Origin: Sphingobacterium paucimobilis HER1398
GTDB lineage: Bacteria; Bacteroidota; Bacteroidia; Sphingobacteriales; Sphingobacteriaceae
NCBI RefSeq assembly: GCF_000416985.1
Contig: NZ_ATDL01000022.1
Location: 1 to 64,000, forward strand
Direction: 5' to 3'
Length of the DNA: 64,000 nt
Position 1 is the stretch's first letter, and every line of letters begins with the position of its first letter. The position numbers and the translations under genes were made by a program. This document shows, piece by piece, positions 45,601 through 52,206 of the stretch. Under the pieces are notes generated by a model, which was given only the letters and a program-made list of their open reading frames with translations, searched no databases and had not been told where the DNA came from.

Positions 45601-45922
45601 TTTCAAACTGTTTCTCATAGCCCACCATCGTCAAAACAATAATATCCTTATCTTTGGCTTTAAAAAAGAATTTACCAGACACATCAGTCACCCCTAAGAC
45701 TTTATTCTGTTGATTTTCTATTTTTACACCTGGAATAGGCTTTTTAGAAGAAGCATCTAGAACTTTTCCATTCACAGATACTACTGTTTGTGCTCGAGAA
45801 ACATTGCTAGATAAAAGAATAAAAACAAATGCTAATAATAAGAAGCAACTGTTTTTAATAAATCCTACATGCTGAAAGCCAAAACTCTCTCGAGAAAAAT
45901 AATAATTAAAATTAATTTTCAT
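42686..45922 (-). CDS. SusC/RagA TonB-dependent transporter, no STN domain
   Basis: 1078 aa. After the signal peptide, a carboxypeptidase-like domain (NGKVLDASSKKPIPGVKIEN) leads to the plug (NVTILKGPGAAALYGSRGAN) and a barrel ending TFGVNLNVTF. There is no STN domain and no sigma/FecR pair nearby, so control differs from the two other loci and may fall to the DeoR regulator or a distant factor. It probably imports the substrate of the adjacent phosphoesterase/kinase cluster. Confidence 0.92.
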   Translation of the reverse strand: MKINFNYYFSRESFGFQHVGFIKNSCFLLLAFVFILLSSNVSRAQTVVSVNGKVLDASSKKPIPGVKIENQQNKVLGVTDVSGKFFFKAKDKDIIVLTMVGYEKQFETISKDSTHVVYILEPKNTAIDEVVVTALNIERDQKALGYAVTTLKNEELTETMPNNWTEALSGKVAGLNLVRSNAGPTGSNSIILRGESNLTGNNDALIVVDGVIINGGSGRKVGGSGAYLDESVVDYGSNIDDINPDDIENVTILKGPGAAALYGSRGANGAIIITTKSGKKKDKGIGISFNSNNSIAKINKVPDLQYEYGQGDMVDYYSYGATADGANTGGTSKAYGAKFDGQYYYQYDPVLQGRGPERTLWRPYKDEGFNAFFETAKTSTNSISVDGGTDKTTARFSYTNVQNKWIVPNTGYNRHTVSVSVNSNPSKYLKISAKVDYTNKNSDNLPSGGYNNQTIMYGYIFWQPNGNINWLKNYWKNGYENVLQNTPLSTGRDNPYLIAYQMLNTQDRNALTGNVAATFIVNKQLDFTIRTAVDQATDERTQQRPFDTYNFPKGMYRQQNVVSREINTDVLLKYKTKVTEDINVNASVGGALLRNNYSRVAMTADSLLYPGVFSFANAASAVVASPYKSTYATNSVYALVAGDYKNFAFLDFTFRNDWSSLLATPTSTANVSYFYPSVNGSLVLSDLVRLPRSINYLKWRASVAGVGSGGTNPYQTSNPYLSSALYTGGGLYNPVSLSNEHLKPLFTMSYETGFELKMLKNRLGLDITVYNSNTRDQILTTILDRSSGYNSMVVNAGEVRNRGIEIALTGTPIKKRNGLTWTVNGTFSKNDNKILSLAKNTESLILQTGPGSNGYVMAYVGGGMGDLYGRGYKRTAAGDIIYEAGLPVLSEDLLYLGNTTADVKGSIQNKFKYKGFSFGFLFDAQMGGVAYSLTQGKMAVQGKTKSTLPGRENGIVGNGVVDNGDGTYSPNTVAVYDMSSYYDQHFGVSNVEGAVFTTDFIKLREVRFDYTLKTSLVQKMKLQKLAIGVYGRDLFIWSKWPGFDPEFGTLSGSEISRGFEIGQFPSTKTFGVNLNVTF

Positions 45923-46006
45923 ACAGACCCCTTTTAGGTTAATTTAATTATAAAAAAAATGATACTTATCTTTCGGTTTATATTGGGTTATGAATAAGTA
46001 TTACAA

Positions 46007-46014
46007 CAAATATA
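46007..46014 (-). promoter_or_regulatory. candidate -7 box of the SusC operon
   Basis: TATATTTG on the minus strand fits the Bacteroidota TAnnTTTG box, about 85 bp before the susC ATG. No matching TTTG at the usual spacing was found, so it is tentative. Confidence 0.3.
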
Positions 46015-46110
46015 AAACAAAATTAAATATTAAAAAACATTTTGCAATATTTTTAAACCAAATATAGTTTCATTAAGTTAAATTATCACTATCAAAAGGT
46101 TAAATAAATA

Positions 46111-46458
46111 TTAATTGGCATTCTCTTCTTTCAACGCTCTGTTCACGTGCTTCCTATAAATACGGCCGATGAATAATATACTTTTATTATTTTTTTTATT
46201 CCTAATATGAGGTTCATTGAATGTTTTGCACGAATCATAAATCTCTTCCAATAGCGGATCCAACATTACACGTTCATTATTACCCACTACCTGTATAGAT
46301 TTTATAAAAGCTCTATTGACAGAGACCCATCGATTGATCGTCACCATCTGCTCATCAGCGCATAGTGTCGCTACCAGATCGCGATTACCGAGATACACTT
46401 CACAAGTTCCATCTTTCTTGCCTTCGTAAAGGCCTTTCATTGCTTCCTCTTTTTTCAT
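46111..46458 (-). CDS. small protein, possibly LytTR-like
   Basis: 115 aa. LVATLCADEQMVTINRWVSV followed by NRAFIKSIQVVGNNERVMLD has the spacing of a LytTR DNA-binding core (R-x-V-S-V-N-x-x-x-I), but the match is weak. There is no receiver domain, so it would be a stand-alone or truncated regulator. It stands between the SusC operon and the IS21 mosaic. Confidence 0.35.
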   Translation of the reverse strand: MKKEEAMKGLYEGKKDGTCEVYLGNRDLVATLCADEQMVTINRWVSVNRAFIKSIQVVGNNERVMLDPLLEEIYDSCKTFNEPHIRNKKNNKSILFIGRIYRKHVNRALKEENAN

Positions 46459-46575
46459 TTCCTGTGTCTAATATAAAAATTCTTTATCTGACACAGTTTA
46501 GTTTACGCCCTCATTTCCGTAGAGTAGCTATAACTCATTCAGTTCAAAGAGCTCGCACATGGTTAGTTTGAACCA

Positions 46576-46608
46576 CTCACCTCTAACACGTAGGTGAGAA
46601 TATTTTTT
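46576..46608 (+). terminator. intrinsic terminator-like hairpin
   Basis: CTCACCT and AGGTGAG form a 7-bp stem with a 9-nt loop, followed by AATATTTTTT on the plus strand. It lies upstream of the IS21 relic with no clear gene feeding into it. Confidence 0.5.
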
Positions 46609-46668
46609 GTGTAATGGTGTTTCAAATTCTCCATCGTGTTCCCATATTTTCAGCAAGGAGATGTCTGG

Positions 46669-46807
46669 TAGAAAAGCGACCATCATAGCCAGTCAGCTAC
46701 CCGTGGCAAGCTGGTATGATATAATCGGTGAGGACACCATTGCAGATGGCATACTCGATAGGATCGTGCATGTATCATACCGGATTGAACTTAAGGAGAA
46801 AGTCTAA
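46669..46807 (+). pseudogene. istB: IS21-family IstB fragment, copy 2
   Basis: It encodes only RKATIIASQLPVASWYDIIG through RIVHVSYRIELKEKV. A 1-nt deletion relative to copy 1 (190-342) causes early termination. Everything upstream of the RKATI motif is unrelated. The element's right end follows at 46871-46911. Confidence 0.85.
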
Positions 46808-46870
46808 GAAAAAAAAAGGTAATATTGTCAGGTCATTGGTGATGACAACCCTTGAATCAAAATCAGGGGG

Positions 46871-46911
46871 TCAATATCCTCGGAATTGGGGCAGCATCCC
46901 CGGAATATGCA
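46871..46911. repeat. right end of IS21-type element, copy 2
   Basis: It is equivalent to 391-431, with the same tandem 20-bp units and terminal ATATGCA. It is directly joined to the duplicated island segment at 46912. Confidence 0.65.
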
Positions 46912-47459
46912 CTATATAACTGAAAAGGTATGAAAAATATTATATTTATAATTTCTCTCCTACTATCTAGCATTACTGCAAGGGCTCAGGAGAACATCAA
47001 AGAGCTACAGTATGCGCATGTCAAGATAGCGGTACCCGAAGGATGTACGGCCGTATCAGATTATGAACTAATGGACTGTAATGGCTTCTCGGTTCAATGG
47101 CTGTATTTGAGTAAAGAAATGTTGCAGCAAGGAGTTCATAAAAGCTTCCTGGATCAAATGGCTCAGCAGTTCGATTATAGAACTAAAAAAAAGATAAATT
47201 TTTCATCGCAAAAACAGCCTTTCAAAGGAACAAAATTTGAGATGAAGGACGGAACTTTTCGCATCGTCGGATTTGGGGTGGTAACGGATGTCCCGCTGAT
47301 CCTGAATCTTAAATTCGCAAAAGAGCCGAAAGATAACACTAGCCTCTCGGAGCTTGAAAAGAATTTCATTGAATTGGAATAATTTGATAATGAGTTTATC
47401 TTGATTAAAAACGACAAGTAACATATATGCCACAATTTGACCTGGACAAGATCGTCCAA
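46912..47459. repeat. duplicated copy of 10400-10946
   Basis: The block begins exactly at the IS21 end and stops inside codon 12 of the copied 10914 gene. Sequence identity to the source is very high, so the event is recent relative to the decay of the flanking IS. Confidence 0.8.
46930..47382 (+). CDS. exported protein of unknown function (paralogue 2)
   Basis: 150 aa, nearly identical to the 10418 protein. The signal peptide MKNIIFIISLLLSSITARAQ is unchanged; a few residues differ, for example HVKIAVPEGCTAVS in place of NIKVAVPEGCMAVS. It has lost its native upstream gene; the first 18 bp before the ATG are kept, the rest is IS21 end. Whether it is expressed depends on readthrough. Confidence 0.6.
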   Translation: MKNIIFIISLLLSSITARAQENIKELQYAHVKIAVPEGCTAVSDYELMDCNGFSVQWLYLSKEMLQQGVHKSFLDQMAQQFDYRTKKKINFSSQKQPFKGTKFEMKDGTFRIVGFGVVTDVPLILNLKFAKEPKDNTSLSELEKNFIELE

Positions 47460-47465
47460 AAATAG
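47427..47465 (+). pseudogene. truncated start of the 10914-type gene
   Basis: Only MPQFDLDKIVQ is retained before the homology breaks at 47460, and a stop follows within two codons. Immediately after it, RWWIIVVIIAALWYWFSRG and stop (47463-47524) looks like the C-terminal TM tail of another lost gene. Confidence 0.6.
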
Positions 47466-47566
47466 ATGGTGGATCATTGTTGTCATTATAGCAGCGCTGT
47501 GGTATTGGTTCTCGAGGGGGTAAAAGTTGTGACCGAGAAAAAGAAGATGCACAGAAAGCCCATCAA

Positions 47567-47830
47567 TTGATCAACACAATACTTGAGGGGCTTACCTTCA
47601 AAGAGCAGGATATATACCTACTGGCCTACTATGCCAAGTCGAACCGCAAAAGGAGCCGCAAGGATTTTATCGCGTTTGTGAAAGAAGGCGGTATCTCGGG
47701 AAAGGATCTGTCGGGATCGGCGATATGGCAGGTGGGACTGAAAGATGGTATCTACCTGGGCATACTGAAAGAGGATGGCTCGGTGCAGGATTGGGATTTT
47801 GTAAACAGATTTTGCGGTAATGGGGATTAG
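47567..47830 (+). CDS. cassette protein (87 aa), paralogue of 11907
   Basis: Residues from DIYLLAYYAKSNRKRSRKDF to the end are almost identical to the 110-aa protein at 11907. The first 12 residues (INTILEGLTFKEQ) differ and may come from another gene. It could be expressed as a short protein, but it may equally be a remnant. Confidence 0.4.
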   Translation: MINTILEGLTFKEQDIYLLAYYAKSNRKRSRKDFIAFVKEGGISGKDLSGSAIWQVGLKDGIYLGILKEDGSVQDWDFVNRFCGNGD

Positions 47831-47917
47831 AAAGATGGTTATGGACTCAACCGACAGCTAGCTGCAGGGTAATCCTGACTAATAGAATATCGTGAGGGAT
47901 GCCAGGTAGCATAATAG

Positions 47918-47947
47918 AAAAAGCTGAACGTGGTGTTCAGCTTTTTT
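47918..47947. terminator. bidirectional intrinsic terminator
   Basis: It is the copy B equivalent of the 26141 hairpin, with GTGGT in place of GTAGT in the loop. Confidence 0.8.
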
Positions 47948-47969
47948 GTATTTATGATCCTGAGGGTAT

Positions 47970-48920
47970 CTATTTCAGGTGTTCTATTTCTTCGATACGG
48001 AGGCCTGTGATCTCCAGAATATCCTCTTTGCTAAAGCCCTTACCCAACATCTTACGGGCGGTCTCAAGGGCTTTTTTACGTTCGCCTTTAGCCTCCCCTT
48101 TTGCCATTGCCTCCTTTTTTGCGAAAGCAATTGTATTGTTATAGTCTCTCTTCCGATCTAAGCTGGATATATATGCCATCTGTTCTGCAGGCGATAAGTT
48201 TGCCACCTCTCCTACCTCAAAACTAATCTAAATTTCAATACAAAGGAAATTTAAATTACTCTCATCGGCCAATTAAACAACAGACTCTGAGATGAATATA
48301 CGAGAGAATATTCTTTTGTCCAAATAATTAGGTAACTCATCGATCTCGTTGAGATGCTTCATCAAGTACATCCACTGATCCATAATGGTTGATAGTTCAG
48401 TCTTTGACTTATTAAAATTGGGCAATACGAGCATCTTGTAGCTCAGCTTTTCATAGAGAACCTCTTGGTCAAACTGATCTACGATCTTGGCACTGTAGTA
48501 GTGTTTGGCATCATTGGCCTTGTTCAGCTGAAAGCCCAGTACTGCTACGAAATATACCGGTGGCAATTCATATCCATTGCCCTCAGCTCCTTTCTTGGCT
48601 AGACGGCTGATCGTGCGTGAGGTATAGGTGACGGCACGGTCGAAAAAGAAGTCTTGATTCTGTAACTGCATCTCCACCAAGAAGTGTTCACCTCCATCCC
48701 CTATACAGCGTAGATCAAAGACAACCTTGCGCTCGCTGCTATGCTCGCCATCTTCCTCGACATTGGCATAATGGAGGTCTGTAATGATGTGCTCGCCCTC
48801 TAGTAGGCTGTTTAGAAAGTTGATGAGGTTGATTTTGTTCTCCTCCCGGCCGAAATAGTGTTTCCAGCCAAAGTCACTAAGAATTTCGATGTACCGGCTT
48901 GTTTTGATTCGTCTCTGCAT
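47970..48920 (-). pseudogene. Rpn-type PD-(D/E)XK nuclease gene, copy B, split into two ORFs
   Basis: The body ORF (48920-48273) starts MQRRIKTSRYIEILSDFGWK, carries GREENKINLINFLNSLL and the nuclease core VFDLRCIGDGGEHFLVEMQL, and stops after ISESVV. About 66 bp later a second ORF (48206-47970, 78 aa) starts at GTG behind GTAGGAGAG with ANLSPAEQMAYISSLDRKRD and ends LRIEEIEHLK; this is the usual C-terminus of the family. The intervening sequence is the same in copy A. It may be a pseudogene, or a two-protein arrangement like the known RpnL/RpnS pairs. Confidence 0.75.
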
Positions 48921-48996
48921 AATATGGAAGTTTACTTTGAAACAGTATGTTAATTCATAAAGCAAACCTCCATAAACTAAAATTATTAGCCGTACG

Positions 48997-49037
48997 TTAA
49001 CCGTTTATATCCGTGTATAAACGGATATAAACGGTTA
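48997..49037. repeat. 17-bp inverted repeat upstream of Rpn copy B
   Basis: It has the same arms and GTATAA loop as 27269-27310, with one base pair lost at the outer end. Its conservation next to both Rpn copies suggests it belongs to the gene's control region. Confidence 0.7.
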
Positions 49038-49257
49038 GCATTGGCATCGTGGTGCAATATTTAAAGACTTAAAATTGATGGCCTGGACCTAGAGACGACT
49101 TAAGTTCCTGCTATCTCCCGATAAATTTGATATCTTAGTACAATACCACGGTGTAAGCTATATATTATTAACCTATTATTCGGATGGCGACATTAAATGG
49201 AATCATACGCTCCTATCAGGCCAGTGCAAGACGTGCTGAAAGGGTAATAAAACAGTA

Positions 49258-50709
49258 TTACAGCAACATGTCCAGTTGGGTTCTGATACGGTTATCTGAA
49301 GGCCGGGCAGCATTGGGATCAACTATCCGCCCTTGATCATCCAACAAAACAAAGCGAGGTATCTGTAAGATATTGAATGCTTTTGATATCTGCTTGTTAT
49401 TGACCGCATCCAGCCATACCTGTATACCGCCGAGTTTTTCCTTTTCTATAAAGTCCACCCATTTCTGTCTATCATTTTCCCTATCCATGGAAATACTTAC
49501 AAAAACGATGTTTTTGTCTGCATAATCATGCTCCAGCTTTTTAAGATGGGGGATCTCTTGTATACATGGTCCGCACCAAGTGGCCCAAAAATCAATATAT
49601 ATGTATTTGCCCTTCCAGTTTTCAAATGTGAAGTTCTTACCTGTCGTATCTTGCAATACTACTAGAGGTGCTTTATTGCCTTCGAGCATCCCCTCCATGG
49701 CATGGTATTTTTCTTTCACTTTTTTTGCGATATCTGGATAAGGTGCAGAGCTGCCAAATTTGTCGTACAGTTTTCGTTTGAAATTTGTCCGTAATGCAAA
49801 GGCATAATATTCATACAGGGGTCGGTCGCTGATCTGTGCTGCTACAAAATCGAAGTAGTCTGCCTTGGAACCGGATATTCGGTAGGACTCTTTAAGATAG
49901 AAATCTAAAAAGTAGAAATAGGCTATTCCTTTCTCCATTTTGCTATTATCGGTCTTCACATCCGCCAGAAAATCATAATACCCCTGCTCTGCCACGTAAT
50001 TATCAGACCTATAGGTAGCGCGCATAGTGGGGTATTGTAGTCTTGCCATAATGGCATCGGTATATATAGTCCATTCGCTGACATGTATCAGGTGCTTGGA
50101 CAATTTATACTTTTTAGTAAATTCCGCCAGCAGCTCCGCACGTGCCCCACGACGCTGCTCCACATAACTATTATACTGTACCGGATCGTAGTATACATAA
50201 CCAAAGTAGTTCTTCAGGTGCTTGTCGCGATATTGATTGAACAACCAGTCTTCTTCATTGAGGTAGCGGCTGTCTGCGCTGTGCTTGCCGCTAATCTGTA
50301 AGGTATTTGGAATATCTCCTAGGGTAACTTCGATATGCTGCTTGTCTCTAGGGTTAAGATAGAGATAAATGAGCTCTGGCCGATTGGTGGTGCTGCTGAT
50401 TGTAGTGTCCTTGCCGTCTCCTTTGATAAGGGAAAACTTTTCCTCGGTAGGTGTAGACCCCACAATAAGGAATACCCGAGCTGGTCCAGACAAGGCTACT
50501 TCGAAACGAAATACACCATCTGCGCTTACTTCGATCTCTTGTTTTTCCTGGCTGCTCAATAGTGCATATTCTTGATAACTAAAGGACACCACTCCGCCTT
50601 TAAAGCCATTAATCTTGCCCGTAACCAGGGCTTTGCCTGTAACTGCATGAGCTGCACAAACAAGAATAAAGAAACAGCTAAAAAGTAGTACGATTTTCTT
50701 ATATAACAT
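49258..50709 (-). CDS. TlpA-family thiol-disulfide oxidoreductase (exported)
   Basis: 483 aa from MLYKKIVLLFSCFFILVCAA; the longer reading to 50829 overlaps susD and has no signal peptide at its start. An N-terminal DUF4369-like beta domain (VTGKINGFKGGVVSFSYQEY), a long helical middle and a C-terminal thioredoxin fold with DFWATWCGPCIQEIPHLKKL and LQIPRFVLLDDQGRIVDP are present. It is the last gene of the second FecR-SusCD locus, separated from susD by a strong terminator-like hairpin. Confidence 0.87.
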   Translation of the reverse strand: MLYKKIVLLFSCFFILVCAAHAVTGKALVTGKINGFKGGVVSFSYQEYALLSSQEKQEIEVSADGVFRFEVALSGPARVFLIVGSTPTEEKFSLIKGDGKDTTISSTTNRPELIYLYLNPRDKQHIEVTLGDIPNTLQISGKHSADSRYLNEEDWLFNQYRDKHLKNYFGYVYYDPVQYNSYVEQRRGARAELLAEFTKKYKLSKHLIHVSEWTIYTDAIMARLQYPTMRATYRSDNYVAEQGYYDFLADVKTDNSKMEKGIAYFYFLDFYLKESYRISGSKADYFDFVAAQISDRPLYEYYAFALRTNFKRKLYDKFGSSAPYPDIAKKVKEKYHAMEGMLEGNKAPLVVLQDTTGKNFTFENWKGKYIYIDFWATWCGPCIQEIPHLKKLEHDYADKNIVFVSISMDRENDRQKWVDFIEKEKLGGIQVWLDAVNNKQISKAFNILQIPRFVLLDDQGRIVDPNAARPSDNRIRTQLDMLL

Positions 50710-50732
50710 GGTCTTGGATCTAATGAATAAAA

Positions 50733-50768
50733 ATCTTCTGTATCTGCTAAAAAGCAGATACAGAAGAT
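50733..50768 (-). terminator. strong hairpin between susD and tlpA-like gene
   Basis: A perfect 16-bp stem (ATCTTCTGTATCTGCT and complement) with a 4-nt loop is followed by TTTTATTC on the minus strand. It should terminate a share of transcripts leaving susD, lowering expression of the thioredoxin gene relative to the transporter. Confidence 0.7.
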
Positions 50769-50773
50769 AGACG

Positions 50774-52195
50774 CTATAGATTGGGATTGAACGCTGCTGC
50801 ATCCGATGGTATCGGTAAATAGATGGCACTGGATTTCCAGGTTGGCTTTAGTGCCGGAAGGATATCATCTGCCCTGGTCTTGTCTGCCTCTCCGCTTACA
50901 CTTGGCCAGCGACGCAAATCGTACCAGCGGTGTCCCCACTCGGCAAATAGCTCTACACGACGCTCTTGTTCTATGGCCTCGCGAACGGCAGCATCGGCAT
51001 TGCCAAGGGAAAGTGCTGTCAGCCCCGAACGCTCGCGTATATCATTGATATCATCCTGGGCTAGATTGTATTTCTTCTGGTTATAACGTGCCTCGGCGCG
51101 TATCAAATACTGCTCGCCTAAACGTAAGACCATCGTATATTCGACTGTAGGTGTGACACCGAAACGGACCTTGTATTTGTAAGGATACTTGTGGGTCACG
51201 CCTGCTGCAGTGGTGATCATGCCTACCCAGTTCTCGTGACGCTGATCGCCTGCCTCGAATGCATTGTACAGGTGATTGGGAATAAGGCGAAATAATGGTG
51301 TACCTGTAACTATATTTGCGGGTACAATCAAAAATCCTTCCCAGGTATTGCGCCCGCCGGAAACATTGACGGCTTGTATCTGCCAGATGGCTTCATCACT
51401 GTTTTTCAAAAATACATTGTTCATATCGGCAGTTGGCATGAGCTTGTACAATGGATTGGTGATGACTTCGGTAGCTTCAATCTCAGCTAAATCCCATTTT
51501 TTGGTATACAGGTAAGCTCGAGCCAGAAGCGCTGTTGCCGCTCCTTTGTTGGGGCGGATCCGCTGTCCGTTTGCATTTACTGCAACACCATTTGGATAGC
51601 CATCTAGCAATTTACTCTTTGCATCTTTAAGGTCTTCAATAATCGCGGTGTATACCTCTGCCTCGGGTGAGCGGTTTTTGAAATTGTTTTCATCTACATT
51701 GGTATTCAAGACTAACGGCACTCCGCCAAAATTATTGACCAGGTAGAAGTAACAGAATGCGCGCAAAAACTTGGCTTCACCAATCAGCTGACTTTTTACC
51801 TCAGGAGATAATGAGGTTGCCTTTTCCAACCCTTCAATACACATATTCGCTTGTGCGATATATTGATAGGGCTCTGACCATAGTGTAGCCAAAAACTGGT
51901 TGGACGGAAGCACCGCATTGGCTTTGAACTCGTCGTAGGCCGCATATTGCGCGGCATAAGCAAATTCATCGGCCTCCATGGCTGGAAGTACCATGGACAG
52001 GACATTGGCAAACTGGTAGTTCAGTTGATTCATACGTGAATATACACCTGTGACGGATGCTGTGGCTGCTTTATCGTCCGAAAACGCTAAACCGGCAGCG
52101 ACCTCGTCTTTGGGTACACCTACGTCTAGGTAGCTTTCGCATGAATGGAGTCCTAAACTTAATCCTACTATTGCTATATATTTTAAAAATCTCAT
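50774..52195 (-). CDS. SusD/RagB outer-membrane lipoprotein
   Basis: 473 aa. The lipobox is LGLHSC (Cys19). SusD signatures are SQLIGEAKFLRAFCYFYLVN, NFGGVPLVLNTN and the C-terminal QERRVELFAEWGHRWYDLRR. It starts 11 bp after the SusC stop. Confidence 0.92.
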   Translation of the reverse strand: MRFLKYIAIVGLSLGLHSCESYLDVGVPKDEVAAGLAFSDDKAATASVTGVYSRMNQLNYQFANVLSMVLPAMEADEFAYAAQYAAYDEFKANAVLPSNQFLATLWSEPYQYIAQANMCIEGLEKATSLSPEVKSQLIGEAKFLRAFCYFYLVNNFGGVPLVLNTNVDENNFKNRSPEAEVYTAIIEDLKDAKSKLLDGYPNGVAVNANGQRIRPNKGAATALLARAYLYTKKWDLAEIEATEVITNPLYKLMPTADMNNVFLKNSDEAIWQIQAVNVSGGRNTWEGFLIVPANIVTGTPLFRLIPNHLYNAFEAGDQRHENWVGMITTAAGVTHKYPYKYKVRFGVTPTVEYTMVLRLGEQYLIRAEARYNQKKYNLAQDDINDIRERSGLTALSLGNADAAVREAIEQERRVELFAEWGHRWYDLRRWPSVSGEADKTRADDILPALKPTWKSSAIYLPIPSDAAAFNPNL

Positions 52196-52206
52196 AACTC
52201 TTCTCT

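Larger units (their letters stand above)
47735..49078. repeat. 1.4-kb repeat, copy B
   Basis: It is equivalent to 25957-27350 without the 61-bp insertion. It extends from the cassette gene tail through the terminator, the Rpn gene and the upstream palindrome. The right edge (AAAATTGATG, then GCCTGGA) differs from that of copy A. Confidence 0.8.

Noticed and set aside
50710..50829. Long N-terminal extension of the TlpA-like protein into susD
   Set aside because: It crosses the terminator hairpin, lacks a signal peptide, and the proper signal peptide starts at 50709.
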